Shown one piece after another: positions 10,157 through 19,637 of a DNA stretch of 64,000 nt. Made by a program: the position numbers and the translations under genes. Under the pieces are notes generated by a model, which saw nothing but the letters and a program-made list of their open reading frames with translations, was not told where the DNA came from and did not search any database. Every line of letters begins with the position of its first letter. Within the stretch, counting starts at the first letter, position 1. The stretch is from Angelobacter sp036557225. Its GTDB lineage: Bacteria; Acidobacteriota; Terriglobia; Terriglobales; Acidobacteriaceae. The stretch spans positions 1 to 64,000 of the forward strand of contig DATBHX010000058.1 of the NCBI GenBank assembly GCA_036557225.1, read 5' to 3'.

Positions 10157-10921
10157 ATGTCTATCAACAAATGGTGGAGTGTACGTCCGGCCAAGGACGC
10201 AGTGGCTATCCGTCTATTCTGTTTTCCTCACGTTGGTGCAGGGCCCAGCATCTTCAATAACTGGCCCGCTGCATGGGCACCGGAGAATGTGGAGTTGTGG
10301 GGAGTAAGGCTGCCTGGACGTGAACAGCGGTTATCTGAAATGCCTTTTCGACGCATGGCCCCGCTCATTGACGCGCTCTATGAAGCGATCTCGCCTCAAC
10401 TCAGTGGAACGTACTCTTTTTATGGGCACAGTTTAGGATCGATCATTGCTTTTGAGATGGCGCGCAGGATTCGCCGCGAAGGAAAAGCCGGACCTGCTTG
10501 TCTTTTGGTCTCCGCACACACTGCTCCTCAGTTGGGGTTGCGGCGTCCGCCCTTGCATACGCTGCCCGATAACGAATTCAAGGAGAGCCTTCGCCGATTA
10601 GCCGGGACGCCGGAAGAAGTTTTGCAGGATGAAGACCTCATGAGCATCGTGATGCAGGTGCTCCGCGCGGATTTTGAAGTGGATGAGACATACAGCTACA
10701 CAGAGGAACCAGCGCTGGAGTGTCCAATCGCGGCATTCGGGGGCGTCGATGATCTTGACGTCCCACGTCCCGACCTGGAAGCGTGGAGTGCAAACACATC
10801 GCGCGAATTCAGCTTGCACATGATGGAGGGAGACCATTTCTTCGTATTTCGATCACCGGATTTCCTGGCTCGCTTGTCTCAAGAGTTAAGAGCGCATCTG
10901 CAGGAACCGACGAAGCGATAA
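10157..10921 (+). CDS. Type II thioesterase (NRPS editing hydrolase)
   Basis: 254 residues, an alpha/beta hydrolase of the stand-alone GrsT/SrfAD type that removes misprimed or stalled acyl groups from carrier-protein arms. The nucleophile motif is GHSLG (serine near residue 92; the family usually has GHSMG). The acid is in GGVDDLDVP and the catalytic histidine in EGDHFF near residue 227. The N-terminal RLFCFPHVGAG segment with the oxyanion loop and the LPGRE motif are also typical. It is divergent from the aminotransferase and close to two synthetases that lack an internal thioesterase, which fits an editing role. It is unlikely to be the chain-releasing enzyme, which would lie beyond the left edge. 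Confidence 0.9.
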   Translation: MSINKWWSVRPAKDAVAIRLFCFPHVGAGPSIFNNWPAAWAPENVELWGVRLPGREQRLSEMPFRRMAPLIDALYEAISPQLSGTYSFYGHSLGSIIAFEMARRIRREGKAGPACLLVSAHTAPQLGLRRPPLHTLPDNEFKESLRRLAGTPEEVLQDEDLMSIVMQVLRADFEVDETYSYTEEPALECPIAAFGGVDDLDVPRPDLEAWSANTSREFSLHMMEGDHFFVFRSPDFLARLSQELRAHLQEPTKR

Positions 10922-11191
10922 TCTAGTTTCTGTTTCGAAATGGCTACCCGGATTCGTGCCCCAGGAACTGCCTCGGTCAGGCTCGGATGGCCCGTGGAAG
11001 AATTGTGACTTCGCCCTAAGCTTCCTGCCGCTCCTTCTCGAATGTTTAAAGAAGATGAAACTCTGATGAAAAGACCCTGGGGTATTACCAAAGTTATTGA
11101 TTTCTTCCCCTCGCCTGCCATAAGTTGATTGCAGCGGAAGTTGTGCAGTTCTGATTATGCACCGTTTCCGAAGCTTTTTTCGGAGGGCTCG

Positions 11192-11737
11192 ATGGCGAGG
11201 ATTTTTGCTGATTTGGCGCGGCTTGCGCTGGGGTCAGAGCTGCCTGTGCAGGTAGCGGCAGTGTGCTATCGCCTGAACGGCCCATCTGTGGAATTCTTGC
11301 TCGTAAATACCAGCTCCGGTAAGTGGACTTTTCCCAAAGGGCGACTGAATCCCAGCCTTACACCGAGTGAAAGCGCCGCCCAGGAAGCCTGGGAAGAGGC
11401 AGGCGCCAGAGGCCGCATCGCGGAAAAGCATTTTGATAGCTACATCGACACCAAGCGCGCCCTGGGACACGATGAGCGCAGCCGTGAAGTGCGGATCGCC
11501 GCTTACCTGCTTGAGGTCGAGAGCACGGTGACGCCGCGCGAGAGCGGACGCAATCCCAGCTGGTTCACCGCGCGTGACGCCAGAAAGCAGCTGGCGGAAG
11601 GGCGACCGTGGCAATACGCAAGGCAGATCGTAAGCATTGTTGATTCGGCGATAGACCGCCTGCTTGCGCAACATAAGAAGTCAGCGTCGATTCTGGTGCG
11701 CGCACAGAACCGCAGACGTCTTGCTCCTGCGCGCTGA
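11192..11737 (+). CDS. NUDIX hydrolase
   Basis: 181 residues from an ATG at 11192 preceded by GGAGGG; a TTG 21 codons upstream is open but has no ribosome-binding site. The nudix box runs from FPKGRL through SAAQEAWEEAG, with the usual arginine of the REUXEE core replaced by glutamine. Members hydrolyse nucleoside diphosphate derivatives, including dinucleoside polyphosphates and diphosphoinositol polyphosphates. The next genes encode a CHAD/Ppx-like protein and polyphosphate kinase, so a polyphosphate or alarmone-type substrate is an attractive guess, but the substrate cannot be read from the sequence. The C-terminus is a basic tail rich in Arg. Confidence 0.85.
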   Translation: MARIFADLARLALGSELPVQVAAVCYRLNGPSVEFLLVNTSSGKWTFPKGRLNPSLTPSESAAQEAWEEAGARGRIAEKHFDSYIDTKRALGHDERSREVRIAAYLLEVESTVTPRESGRNPSWFTARDARKQLAEGRPWQYARQIVSIVDSAIDRLLAQHKKSASILVRAQNRRRLAPAR

Positions 11738-11815
11738 ATTGTTCGCCCAGGTTTCCGCAAAACCCGTGTGCTCAACATCTCTCATCTTACCTGCTAAGCT
11801 TGAGCCAGATCACTT

Positions 11816-13297
11816 TTGTCTCAAGAGATTGCAGTGAAACCGCGTCCCTCAAAAAAAACCTCAAGCGGGCTGGCCTACTGGATGGAAGAAGTTCCCAGGG
11901 AGGCCGCGAGGGCCGCTGATGGCTTCGGCAATGAAGCCGTTCACGATCTTCGCGTCGCGCTGCGAAGATGCCGCTCCATGGCCGAGGGCTTTCGCGCTGT
12001 TGATCCTGACAAAGAATGGAAAAGAATGCGCCGCCAGGCTACGGAGTTGTTTGACAGCCTGGGAGAACTCCGCGATTGCCAGGTCATGATGGAATGGGTG
12101 CAAAGGCTTGGTTCGACGAATGATCCAATTGCACAAAGGCTTTTGCAACGCCTGGGCGAGCAGGAGCCGGAACTCAAACGGCAAGCTGAGAACGCGATGG
12201 AACGCTTCGATCGCCGGCACTGGCAGCATTGGAACCGTGTATTGCCGCAACGTACGGCGCGTCTGCCCATGGGCTCAGAGGTATTTCAGGTTCTGGCGCT
12301 GGAAAAATTGAATGCGGCGCGCAGGCTTGAATCATCTGCGTTGAAGACTCATACCCCTGCGGCATTCCATCGCCTGCGGATTGCGCTGAAGAAATTTCGT
12401 TACGTAGTGGAGAATTTCCTGCCGCAGCATCACGAAGCATGGAAAGACGGTCTAAAGAATGTGCAGGACCTGCTGGGAGAAATCCATGATCTGGATGTCT
12501 TGCGTGAAGCCGTGGAACAGAATTGCTCGGATCTTCTGGACGAAGTGCGCCGCTGGGAAGAGACGGTGCAACGCGAGCGAACAGCTCGAATCGAGCGATA
12601 TCGCGAAACCATGGGTGGCGACAAATCTCTCTGGCTACAATGGCGGTCTGCTTTTCCGCGCGGGCCGGCGGCGCGCAACGCCTCGCTGACAAGGTTGCAG
12701 GCATGGTCGTCATTTCTGGATTCAGATGTCCAACATAGCCGCAGAGTGGCCAGCTTTGCCGTCCAGATCTACCAAGGCCTGGCAAGTACCGGCGTACTCA
12801 CCGAAGACACCAAAGACGGGTGCGATCTGTTGCGCGCTGCGGCAGTTGTGCATGAAGTGGGCCGGGCTGAAGGAAACAAAAACCACCACAAAAAGACCGG
12901 GAAGCTGGTCGGTCAGCTCGATCACCTGGTTGGCTGGACGCGCCAAGACATTCTGAGCATGGCCCAGGTGGCGCGTTATCATCGGGGCGCTCTTCCCCGG
13001 GTTTCACGGCTGCAAAGCATGCCTGCGCAGCAGCGGCGACAAATCAAGCTGCTGGCTGGAGTTCTCCGTCTGGCCAATGCGTTGGACGCCGAACATGACG
13101 GGGCCATTCGCCGCATCACGATCGCGAAGGAAAATGGCTTTGTCGTCATCCGCGCCGAGGGACTCCTGGCAGATAGTTCGCTGGCGGAGAAGATTGCCGG
13201 CGCCCGCCACCTGCTTGAGATCACATGCCGATTGCCTATCCTGGTGCAACGCATGCCGGTACCGCGCAAATCGCCGAAACGATTAACATCCAATTAA
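11816..13297 (+). CDS. CHAD domain fused to Ppx/GppA-type C-terminal HD-like domain
   Basis: 493 residues from a TTG start; a GTG six codons later is possible, and no strong ribosome-binding site decides. The first ~280 residues form a CHAD domain, a histidine- and arginine-rich helical fold that binds polyphosphate (VHDLRVALRRCR and FHRLRIALKKFRYV mark its two repeats). Residues from about 310 match the C-terminal HD-like domain of exopolyphosphatases: HSRRVASFA, VVHEVGR, NHHKKTGKL and VARYHRGALP. The ASKHA catalytic domains of Ppx are absent. The gene precedes polyphosphate kinase by about 110 bases on the same strand. A role in binding or sensing polyphosphate is likely; phosphatase activity is doubtful. 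Confidence 0.85.
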   Translation: MSQEIAVKPRPSKKTSSGLAYWMEEVPREAARAADGFGNEAVHDLRVALRRCRSMAEGFRAVDPDKEWKRMRRQATELFDSLGELRDCQVMMEWVQRLGSTNDPIAQRLLQRLGEQEPELKRQAENAMERFDRRHWQHWNRVLPQRTARLPMGSEVFQVLALEKLNAARRLESSALKTHTPAAFHRLRIALKKFRYVVENFLPQHHEAWKDGLKNVQDLLGEIHDLDVLREAVEQNCSDLLDEVRRWEETVQRERTARIERYRETMGGDKSLWLQWRSAFPRGPAARNASLTRLQAWSSFLDSDVQHSRRVASFAVQIYQGLASTGVLTEDTKDGCDLLRAAAVVHEVGRAEGNKNHHKKTGKLVGQLDHLVGWTRQDILSMAQVARYHRGALPRVSRLQSMPAQQRRQIKLLAGVLRLANALDAEHDGAIRRITIAKENGFVVIRAEGLLADSSLAEKIAGARHLLEITCRLPILVQRMPVPRKSPKRLTSN

Positions 13298-13405
13298 CAA
13301 ACGATTTCTAAAATTATTGTGCTTTTGCAGCCAAACAAGGGTCTCATGGCAGGATTTGGATCTTCCCCCGGCATTCGGCTGGCTGCGAAGTACGAGGATT
13401 AATTC

Positions 13406-15622
13406 ATGGGAGCAAAACAGGGTTTGGCGCCCACAAAAACAAACTTATGCGCGGAGGATGATAATAGTGACATGGCTCCAACCCGACGCTCCCAGAAGTC
13501 CGTTTCTCTCGATGACCCAGGTCTTTATATCAATCGCGAGCTAAGCCTGCTGGCGTTTCAGCGGCGGGTGTTGGAAGAAGCCCAGGACGCGGCGAATCCT
13601 TTGCTGGAGCGGATCAAGTTCCTATCGATTCTTGGTTCGAATCTGGATGAGTTCTTCATGATCCGGGTGGCAGGGCTGATGCGGCAGCTTGAGTCGGGAA
13701 TGGCCGAGGTCGCGGCCGATGGCATGACGCCGGCGGAGCAACTGGAAGCGATCCGTGCCGAAGTAGCCAATCTCGTCGCTACGGCCCATAAAACCTTGCG
13801 CCGCCAGCTTATGCCGGCGCTGGAGAGAGCGGGCGTTCGCATCCGCGAGTACCGGCAGCTATCCGCAGGGCAGCAAGCCAGAGCTGACAAATACTTCTTC
13901 CATACGGTCTTTCCGGTACTCACGCCGCTGGCCTTTGACCCTGGCAGGCCCTTCCCGCACATCTCAAACCTCAGCTTGAATCTTGCGGTGCTGATACGCG
14001 ATGCCGAGGGTGACGAGCATTTCGCGCGCATCAAGGTCCCCGGAACTTTGCCGCAACTGATTCCAGTGGAGGCGCCGGCACGACCGGCTGCCAAGGCGGG
14101 TGAGGGAGCAAAGTCCCAGACATTCGTCTGGCTCGAAGACATTATCGCCAGCAACCTGAATTCGCTTTTTCCCGGAATGCAGATTCTGGAAGCGCATCCT
14201 TTCCACGTGACCAGGGATGCGGAGATCGCCATTCAGGAGCTGGAAGCCGGAGACCTGCTGGAGAATACGGAAGAGGGTTTGCGTCAGCGCCGCTTTGGCG
14301 ATGTGGTGCGCCTTCAGGTCAGCGCCGCCATGCCGGCCAATGTGCTGCGGATCCTGGTGAACAATCTTGAGGTCAATCGCAAGTACGTAGCCAAGCACAG
14401 CGGGCCGCTATCACTGAGCCGATTGAAATATCTTGCGGCCGTTGACCGACCCGAACTAAAGGATCCGCCCTTTTTACCGGTGATGCCGCCGGCGTTTGAG
14501 CTCGACGGCGATGAAGAAGATATCTTCACCGCCATACGCGCCCGCGACATCCTGATGCACCATCCGTTTGACTCGTTCCAGCCGGTGATTGATCTCCTGA
14601 AAAAATCGGCCAGAGACCCATCGGTGCTCGCGGTCAAAATGACGTTGTATCGTGTGGGCCGCAATTCTCCGATCGTAGAAGCTCTTCTGGAGGCAGCGGA
14701 AGAAGAGAAGCAGGTAGCGGCGCTGGTGGAACTGAAAGCGCGCTTCGACGAAGAAAGCAACATCGAATGGGCGAGAGCGATGGAACGCCAGGGCGTTCAT
14801 GTGGTGTACGGTCTGCTCGGATTGAAGGTCCATTCAAAAATAACCCTGGTGGTGCGGAGCGAGTCTGACGCGATCCGCCGTTATGTGCACCTGGGGACCG
14901 GCAATTACAACCCCATGACAGCGCATCTTTACACGGACCTGGGACTCTTCACCGCCGACGAAGAGATCGGCGCCGATGTTACCGATCTATTCAACTACCT
15001 AACCGGTTATTCGTCGAAAAAAGATTACCGTAAACTGTTGGTTGCGCCCATCAACCTGCGTGAGCGCTTTCAACAGCTGATTCATCGGGAGATCGAGCAC
15101 CATCGCCGCTCAGGAAATGGACACCTGATCTTCAAGATGAATGCGCTGGAAGAGCCGGCCATGGTGCGTTCGCTTTACGAGGCGTCACAGGCAGGCGTGA
15201 AAGTCGACTTGATTGTCCGTGGCATCTGTTGCCTGCGCCCGGGAGTTCCCGGCGTCAGCGACAACATACGCGTGATCAGCATTGTTGGCCGCTTTCTGGA
15301 GCACAGCAGGATCTATTACTTCCACAATGGCGGCGATGAAGAAATTTTCCTGGGCAGCGCTGACCTGATGTCACGGAACCTGATTCGCCGGGTAGAGGTG
15401 CTGTTTCCGGTGGAAGACCGGCGGCTGGTGCGCCAGCTGCGCGATCACGCGCTCGAAATCTACTTGAATGACAACATCAAAGCGCGCGAGATGCAATCCG
15501 ATGGAACCTACGCTCGACGAACGCGTGAGCCGGAAGAGGAAGAGATCAGCAGCCAGGAATCACTGCTCAACCGTCGCAGAACGAGGCTGAATTCTGCTCG
15601 CGGCCCGGTGGCTGAAGGCTGA
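13406..15622 (+). CDS. ppk1: Polyphosphate kinase 1
   Basis: 738 residues, slightly longer than the family norm of about 690 because of an N-terminal extension of some 35 residues; an internal start at MAPTRRS (codon 23) is possible. Ppk1 reversibly transfers the terminal phosphate of ATP to a growing polyphosphate chain. The family's N-terminal ELSLLAFQRRVLEEA, NLDEFFMIRVAG, the phosphohistidine region VHLGTGNYNP (about 490) and the second phospholipase D-like half (GRFLEHSRIYYF) are all present. It follows the CHAD/Ppx-like gene, consistent with a small polyphosphate module. It converges with the aldehyde dehydrogenase gene. Confidence 0.96.
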   Translation: MGAKQGLAPTKTNLCAEDDNSDMAPTRRSQKSVSLDDPGLYINRELSLLAFQRRVLEEAQDAANPLLERIKFLSILGSNLDEFFMIRVAGLMRQLESGMAEVAADGMTPAEQLEAIRAEVANLVATAHKTLRRQLMPALERAGVRIREYRQLSAGQQARADKYFFHTVFPVLTPLAFDPGRPFPHISNLSLNLAVLIRDAEGDEHFARIKVPGTLPQLIPVEAPARPAAKAGEGAKSQTFVWLEDIIASNLNSLFPGMQILEAHPFHVTRDAEIAIQELEAGDLLENTEEGLRQRRFGDVVRLQVSAAMPANVLRILVNNLEVNRKYVAKHSGPLSLSRLKYLAAVDRPELKDPPFLPVMPPAFELDGDEEDIFTAIRARDILMHHPFDSFQPVIDLLKKSARDPSVLAVKMTLYRVGRNSPIVEALLEAAEEEKQVAALVELKARFDEESNIEWARAMERQGVHVVYGLLGLKVHSKITLVVRSESDAIRRYVHLGTGNYNPMTAHLYTDLGLFTADEEIGADVTDLFNYLTGYSSKKDYRKLLVAPINLRERFQQLIHREIEHHRRSGNGHLIFKMNALEEPAMVRSLYEASQAGVKVDLIVRGICCLRPGVPGVSDNIRVISIVGRFLEHSRIYYFHNGGDEEIFLGSADLMSRNLIRRVEVLFPVEDRRLVRQLRDHALEIYLNDNIKAREMQSDGTYARRTREPEEEEISSQESLLNRRRTRLNSARGPVAEG

Positions 15623-15643
15623 ACGCCATCGCGAGATCAGACA

Positions 15644-17074
15644 TTATTCTGTTTTGTTGCTCGTGCCAGGGGCAATACCCTGAATCGACACGGTCTTGAT
15701 GTTCACAAATTCGCGGATACCAAAGTGGCTAAGCTCGCGTCCGTAGCCTGAGTGTTTGACACCGCCGAAGGGAATACGCGGATCGGAGGCGACCATCGCA
15801 TTGATGAACGCCAGGCCGGACTCGATGCGATCGATGAATATCTCCTGCTCGGCCTTGTCATTGGTCCAGGCACAGGCTCCCAGGCCGAATTTGGAATTGT
15901 TGGCGATATGGATGGCATCATCCATGCCCCGGGCGCGGAAGATGGAGGCCACGGGTCCAAAGAGCTCGTCATCGAGCGCCGGTGAACCATTGGGGATGTC
16001 GGCCAAGATGGTAGGGGCAAAGAAATTTCCCGGGCGATGGAGTTTCTTTCCCCCCAGAAGAACACGCGCACCCATCTGCACGGTTTGATTGACCTGTTCT
16101 TCCAGGCCGCGCAGGACATCTTGAGTCGCAAGGGGACCAACGTCAGTCGCCGGATCCATAGGATCTCCCACCTTCAGAGCGGCCATGTGCGCAAGGAATT
16201 TTTGGGTGAAGGCGTCGTAGATCTTTTCGTCGACTATGAAGCGCTTGGCGGCGATACATGACTGCCCGTTATTAATGACACGAGCCTGAACGGCTGTGGC
16301 TGCGGCACGATCAAGATCGGCGCTGGGCATGACGATGAAAGGATCGCCGCCCCCGAGCTCCAGCACGGTCTTCTTGATCTCCTTACCGGCGATGGCAGCG
16401 ACACTGCTGCCGGCGCCTACGCTACCGGTAAGAGTTACGGCGACAATACGCGGATCGGCAATGACGCGGTTTACGCGATCAGAGCTGATGAGCAGTGTCT
16501 GGAAGACGCCTTCCGGAAAACCCGCGCGACAAAAGACATCTTCTATCGCTAATGCGCATTGCGGAACGTTCGATGCATGCTTCAGCAGACCGACATTGCC
16601 GGCCATGAGCGCGGGCGCCGCAAAGCGGAAGACCTGCCAGAAAGGAAAATTCCAGGGCCTGACGGCCAGGACAGGACCAATGGGCTGGAAGCGGACAAAG
16701 CTACGCGTGGCTGCCGTTGTGGCTGGTTCGTCGGCCAGAAAGCGTTCAGCGTTTTCAGCGTAGTAACGGCAGCCAAAGGCGCTCTTCTCCGCTTCCTGGA
16801 TAGCGGAACGCAGGGTCTTGCCCATCTCGCGGGTCATGAGCTCGCCGAATGCGTTCTTCTCGCTTTCCAGAATCTCGGCGGCGCGGTTCATCATACGTGT
16901 GCGTTCCGCAAACGAGGTAGTCCGATAGGAGCGGAAGCGCTCGGCCGCAAGCTGTAACTTCTGTTCCAGAGCTTCGTCAGAATGTTGCTCAAATTCGCGC
17001 AGCAGCTCCCCAGTAAACGGGCTGATGCTGGCCATTCGGTGTTTGGGAAGCTCGACAACTTTTTGCGTGCTCAT
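15644..17074 (-). CDS. NAD(P)-dependent aldehyde dehydrogenase, succinate-semialdehyde type
   Basis: 476 residues from the ATG at 17074, which has GGAGA upstream; an in-frame start seven codons earlier is less likely. Features of the aldehyde dehydrogenase fold are PWNFPFWQ (cofactor site), FTGS-like LTGSVGAGSSVA, ELGGGDPFIV with the general-base glutamate, and NNGQSCIAAKRF with the catalytic cysteine. Overall resemblance is to the YneI/GabD group that oxidises succinate semialdehyde and similar aldehydes. No gamma-aminobutyrate genes are adjacent, so the physiological substrate is open. The liv genes follow on the same strand after about 85 bases. Confidence 0.88.
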   Translation of the reverse strand: MSTQKVVELPKHRMASISPFTGELLREFEQHSDEALEQKLQLAAERFRSYRTTSFAERTRMMNRAAEILESEKNAFGELMTREMGKTLRSAIQEAEKSAFGCRYYAENAERFLADEPATTAATRSFVRFQPIGPVLAVRPWNFPFWQVFRFAAPALMAGNVGLLKHASNVPQCALAIEDVFCRAGFPEGVFQTLLISSDRVNRVIADPRIVAVTLTGSVGAGSSVAAIAGKEIKKTVLELGGGDPFIVMPSADLDRAAATAVQARVINNGQSCIAAKRFIVDEKIYDAFTQKFLAHMAALKVGDPMDPATDVGPLATQDVLRGLEEQVNQTVQMGARVLLGGKKLHRPGNFFAPTILADIPNGSPALDDELFGPVASIFRARGMDDAIHIANNSKFGLGACAWTNDKAEQEIFIDRIESGLAFINAMVASDPRIPFGGVKHSGYGRELSHFGIREFVNIKTVSIQGIAPGTSNKTE

Positions 17075-17158
17075 GACTCGTCTCCAATGCAGCAAATATT
17101 GTAATTGGATGCCGCCAGCGTTTGAGATGGCGCTCTATCGGCGGAGAATCATCGACGA

Positions 17159-17914
17159 TTACAAACCGAGATAGGCTGCGCGTACGGTTTCATTGCTGAG
17201 CAGCTGTTTGGCCGTGCCTTCCAGGACCACTGCACCGTTCTGTACGACGTAGCCACGGTCGGAGATACTCAGGCCGCTCACGACGTTCTGTTCGACGATC
17301 AGCATGGTGATGCCGCTGAGCCGGACTTCCTGAATTTTCTCGAAGACCTCTTCCACGATCTTGGGCGCAAGACCAAGAGAGGGTTCATCGAGCAAGAGCA
17401 GCTTGGGCTGAGCCATCAAGCCACGGGCAATGGCAACCATTTGCTGCTCGCCGCCGGAGAGAGTGCCGGCCAGCTGATCCATACGCTCTGCGAGTCGCGG
17501 GAAGAGCGCGAGCTGCTCTTCCATGAGCCGCTTCACATTGGCGCGAGCGCGCGGCGTGTACGCTCCGAGCGATAGGTTCTCTCTTACGGTCATGAACGGA
17601 AAAACCTGGCGGCCTTCGGGAACATGACTGACACCACGCGCGACCATTTCATGCGAAGGAACGCGGGAAACATCCTGCCCGGCAAAGCCCACCGAACCGG
17701 CGTCCAGACGTTTCATGCCGGAGATGACGCGCAGGAGCGTGGTCTTCCCTGCTCCGTTGGCGCCGATGAGCGTGACGATCTCGCCCGCGTTGACGGTCAG
17801 CGAGATGCCGAAGAGCGCCTGCAGGTCGCGATAGAAAGCGGTAACGTTGGCCAGTTCAAGCAGGGGGCCATTGCCAGGTTGAGTTGCAGAGCTAACCGCA
17901 TTGGGTGAGGTCAT
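17159..17914 (-). CDS. livF: Branched-chain amino acid ABC transporter ATP-binding protein LivF
   Basis: 251 residues. Walker A GANGAGKTT, signature LSGGEQQ and Walker B LLLLDEPSLGL are intact, and the C-terminus has the GTAKQLL and VRAAYLGL segment typical of LivF. It energises uptake of branched-chain or related amino acids across the inner membrane together with LivG, LivH and LivM. The start overlaps the stop of livG by four bases (ATGA), which implies translational coupling. It is the last gene of the liv cluster. A GADGAGKT-like variant or altered catalytic residues were looked for and not seen. Confidence 0.93.
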   Translation of the reverse strand: MTSPNAVSSATQPGNGPLLELANVTAFYRDLQALFGISLTVNAGEIVTLIGANGAGKTTLLRVISGMKRLDAGSVGFAGQDVSRVPSHEMVARGVSHVPEGRQVFPFMTVRENLSLGAYTPRARANVKRLMEEQLALFPRLAERMDQLAGTLSGGEQQMVAIARGLMAQPKLLLLDEPSLGLAPKIVEEVFEKIQEVRLSGITMLIVEQNVVSGLSISDRGYVVQNGAVVLEGTAKQLLSNETVRAAYLGL

Positions 17915-18648
17915 TGCGTCAGCTCCTTGAACTTGGGACCCAGATAGGCTTCAATCACTTCCGGCATTTTTACCACGTCGGCAGGCAGACCTTCGGCGAT
18001 TTTGGCGCCGTAGTCAAGAACAATCACGCGATCGGCAATTTTCATCACCACCTGCATCACGTGCTCCACACCGCCGACGACGCTCACGCCCCACTCAGGC
18101 AGACGCTTAACCAACGCAGCGAGAGCCAGCGCTTCGCTGGTGGTCAGGCCGGAAACTACTTCATCGAGCAGGATGAGCTTGGGCCTGGTGGCGAGAGCGC
18201 GTGCGATTTCAAGACGTTTGAGCGCGGCCAGCGGAAGTCCGGAGGCGGGAAAGCTGGAGAGATGCGACATCTGGAGAAAGTCCAGGATCTTGTCTGACTC
18301 CTGCTCTGCCTTTTCAAGGTTGCCGGTGTGCATGAAAGCGCCGAGCATCACATTTTGCAGAACGGTCAGGGCAGGCAGAGGTTTGACGATCTGAAATGTG
18401 CGTCCGATGCCGAGACGCGCCGAACGATGCGGCGCCATGCGTGAGATGTCTTTACCCTGAAAAAGAATAATGCCTTCATTGGGATGAAGAAATCCGCTGA
18501 TCAGATTGAAGACCGTGGTTTTTCCTGCGCCGTTGGGGCCGATGATGAAAAGAATCTCGCCGGCATTCATCGTCAATGAAACGCTCTTCACGGCGCGAAG
18601 GCCGCCAAATCGCTTGGTCACATTTTGCAGCTCGAGGATGGGAGTCAT
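17911..18648 (-). CDS. livG: Branched-chain amino acid ABC transporter ATP-binding protein LivG, divergent signature
   Basis: 245 residues. Walker A GPNGAGKTT is intact, and the long LivG-type insertion up to RTFQIVKPLP is present. The signature helix reads LPLAALKRLEIARAL where E. coli LivG has LAYGQQRRLEIARC, and the Walker B/D-loop reads LILLDEVVSGLTTSE instead of LDEPAAGLNP. The H-loop histidine (VEHVM) is kept. From memory, other LivG proteins with LTLAGRKR-type signatures exist, so this is probably a functional subclass. It overlaps both neighbours by four bases and pairs with LivF as the second nucleotide-binding subunit. Confidence 0.9.
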   Translation of the reverse strand: MTPILELQNVTKRFGGLRAVKSVSLTMNAGEILFIIGPNGAGKTTVFNLISGFLHPNEGIILFQGKDISRMAPHRSARLGIGRTFQIVKPLPALTVLQNVMLGAFMHTGNLEKAEQESDKILDFLQMSHLSSFPASGLPLAALKRLEIARALATRPKLILLDEVVSGLTTSEALALAALVKRLPEWGVSVVGGVEHVMQVVMKIADRVIVLDYGAKIAEGLPADVVKMPEVIEAYLGPKFKELTQ

Positions 18649-19637
18649 GGCGCAGCTCCACCCAGCGCTGCCTGCGCATTGGCTGCAGGAGGTTTGGTTT
18701 GCTTGCGAAACAGTTGCTGCAATCCGCCGACAATCCCTTCCGGCACAAAGAGCACGACAATGACGATCAATATCCCATAAATGAGAAGATGGCTCTCCTT
18801 GAATTGGTTTTTGAAGATTTCCTGGGCGGTCAGGAGCAAGGCAGCGCCAATGATCGGGCCGAGCAGAGTACCCGCACCGCCAAGCATGGTGATGATGGCG
18901 ATCTGAACGGAGATTTCCAGGGTGAGCACGCTGTCAGGGACAATGAATTGGAATGCGCTGGCATACAGGGCGCCGGCCAGCGCAGTCAGAAAGGCACTCA
19001 GCAGGAAAGCTTGCAGTTTGCATCGCGATGTGTTGATGCCGACGGCGCTGGCGGTGTCTTCGTCTTCACGAATAGCCATGAGGTAGTAACCGAATCGTGA
19101 GCGCGAAACCCAGAGATTGACCAGGAATGCAAGGGCGGCCAAGGCGACCGATGCAAGATAGAACTGTCGCCAGAAGGTTCGTCCATGGAAGAGCGCCGGC
19201 ATGGTAAGCCCGATGGCGCCGCCGGTCACGTCAAGGTTGGTGGCGGTGAGACGAAGGACTTCGCCGAAGGCAATCGTGGCCAGGGTGAAGTATGGACCGC
19301 GCAGACGAAAAGATATGATGCCGATGATCGCGGCAAAGAGCGTTGCCACCACAGCGGCCAGGAACAGTGAGATCCAGATGGGAATCTGAAGTTGCGTGAA
19401 GAGCGCCAGGCCATAGGCGCCGACGCCGAAGAAAGCAACATGGCCGAGAGAGAGCTGGCCGGCATAGCCGCCGACCAGGTTCCAGGCCAGCCCCATGGCG
19501 GCAAACAAGGTAATGCGAAAGAGCACCTGAAGCTGATAGTTGTTGCCGACCATCCACGGCATACGCGACCAGACGATCACAGCCATCAGCATGGCCCAGA
19601 ATTTCCAGTTCTTGAGAATGGTCGTGAGGATGGTCAT
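18645..19637 (-). CDS. livM: Branched-chain amino acid ABC transporter permease LivM
   Basis: 330 residues with about eight to nine hydrophobic segments. The family motif WNLVGGYAGQLSLGHVAFFGVGAY near residues 50-75 identifies a LivM-type permease, and the cytoplasmic coupling region AIREDEDTASAVGIN follows. It forms the transmembrane channel with LivH. The C-terminal tail after about residue 310 is hydrophilic and rich in Ala. It overlaps livG and livH by four bases each, so the four genes are expected to be one translationally coupled operon. Confidence 0.94.
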   Translation of the reverse strand: MTILTTILKNWKFWAMLMAVIVWSRMPWMVGNNYQLQVLFRITLFAAMGLAWNLVGGYAGQLSLGHVAFFGVGAYGLALFTQLQIPIWISLFLAAVVATLFAAIIGIISFRLRGPYFTLATIAFGEVLRLTATNLDVTGGAIGLTMPALFHGRTFWRQFYLASVALAALAFLVNLWVSRSRFGYYLMAIREDEDTASAVGINTSRCKLQAFLLSAFLTALAGALYASAFQFIVPDSVLTLEISVQIAIITMLGGAGTLLGPIIGAALLLTAQEIFKNQFKESHLLIYGILIVIVVLFVPEGIVGGLQQLFRKQTKPPAANAQAALGGAAP

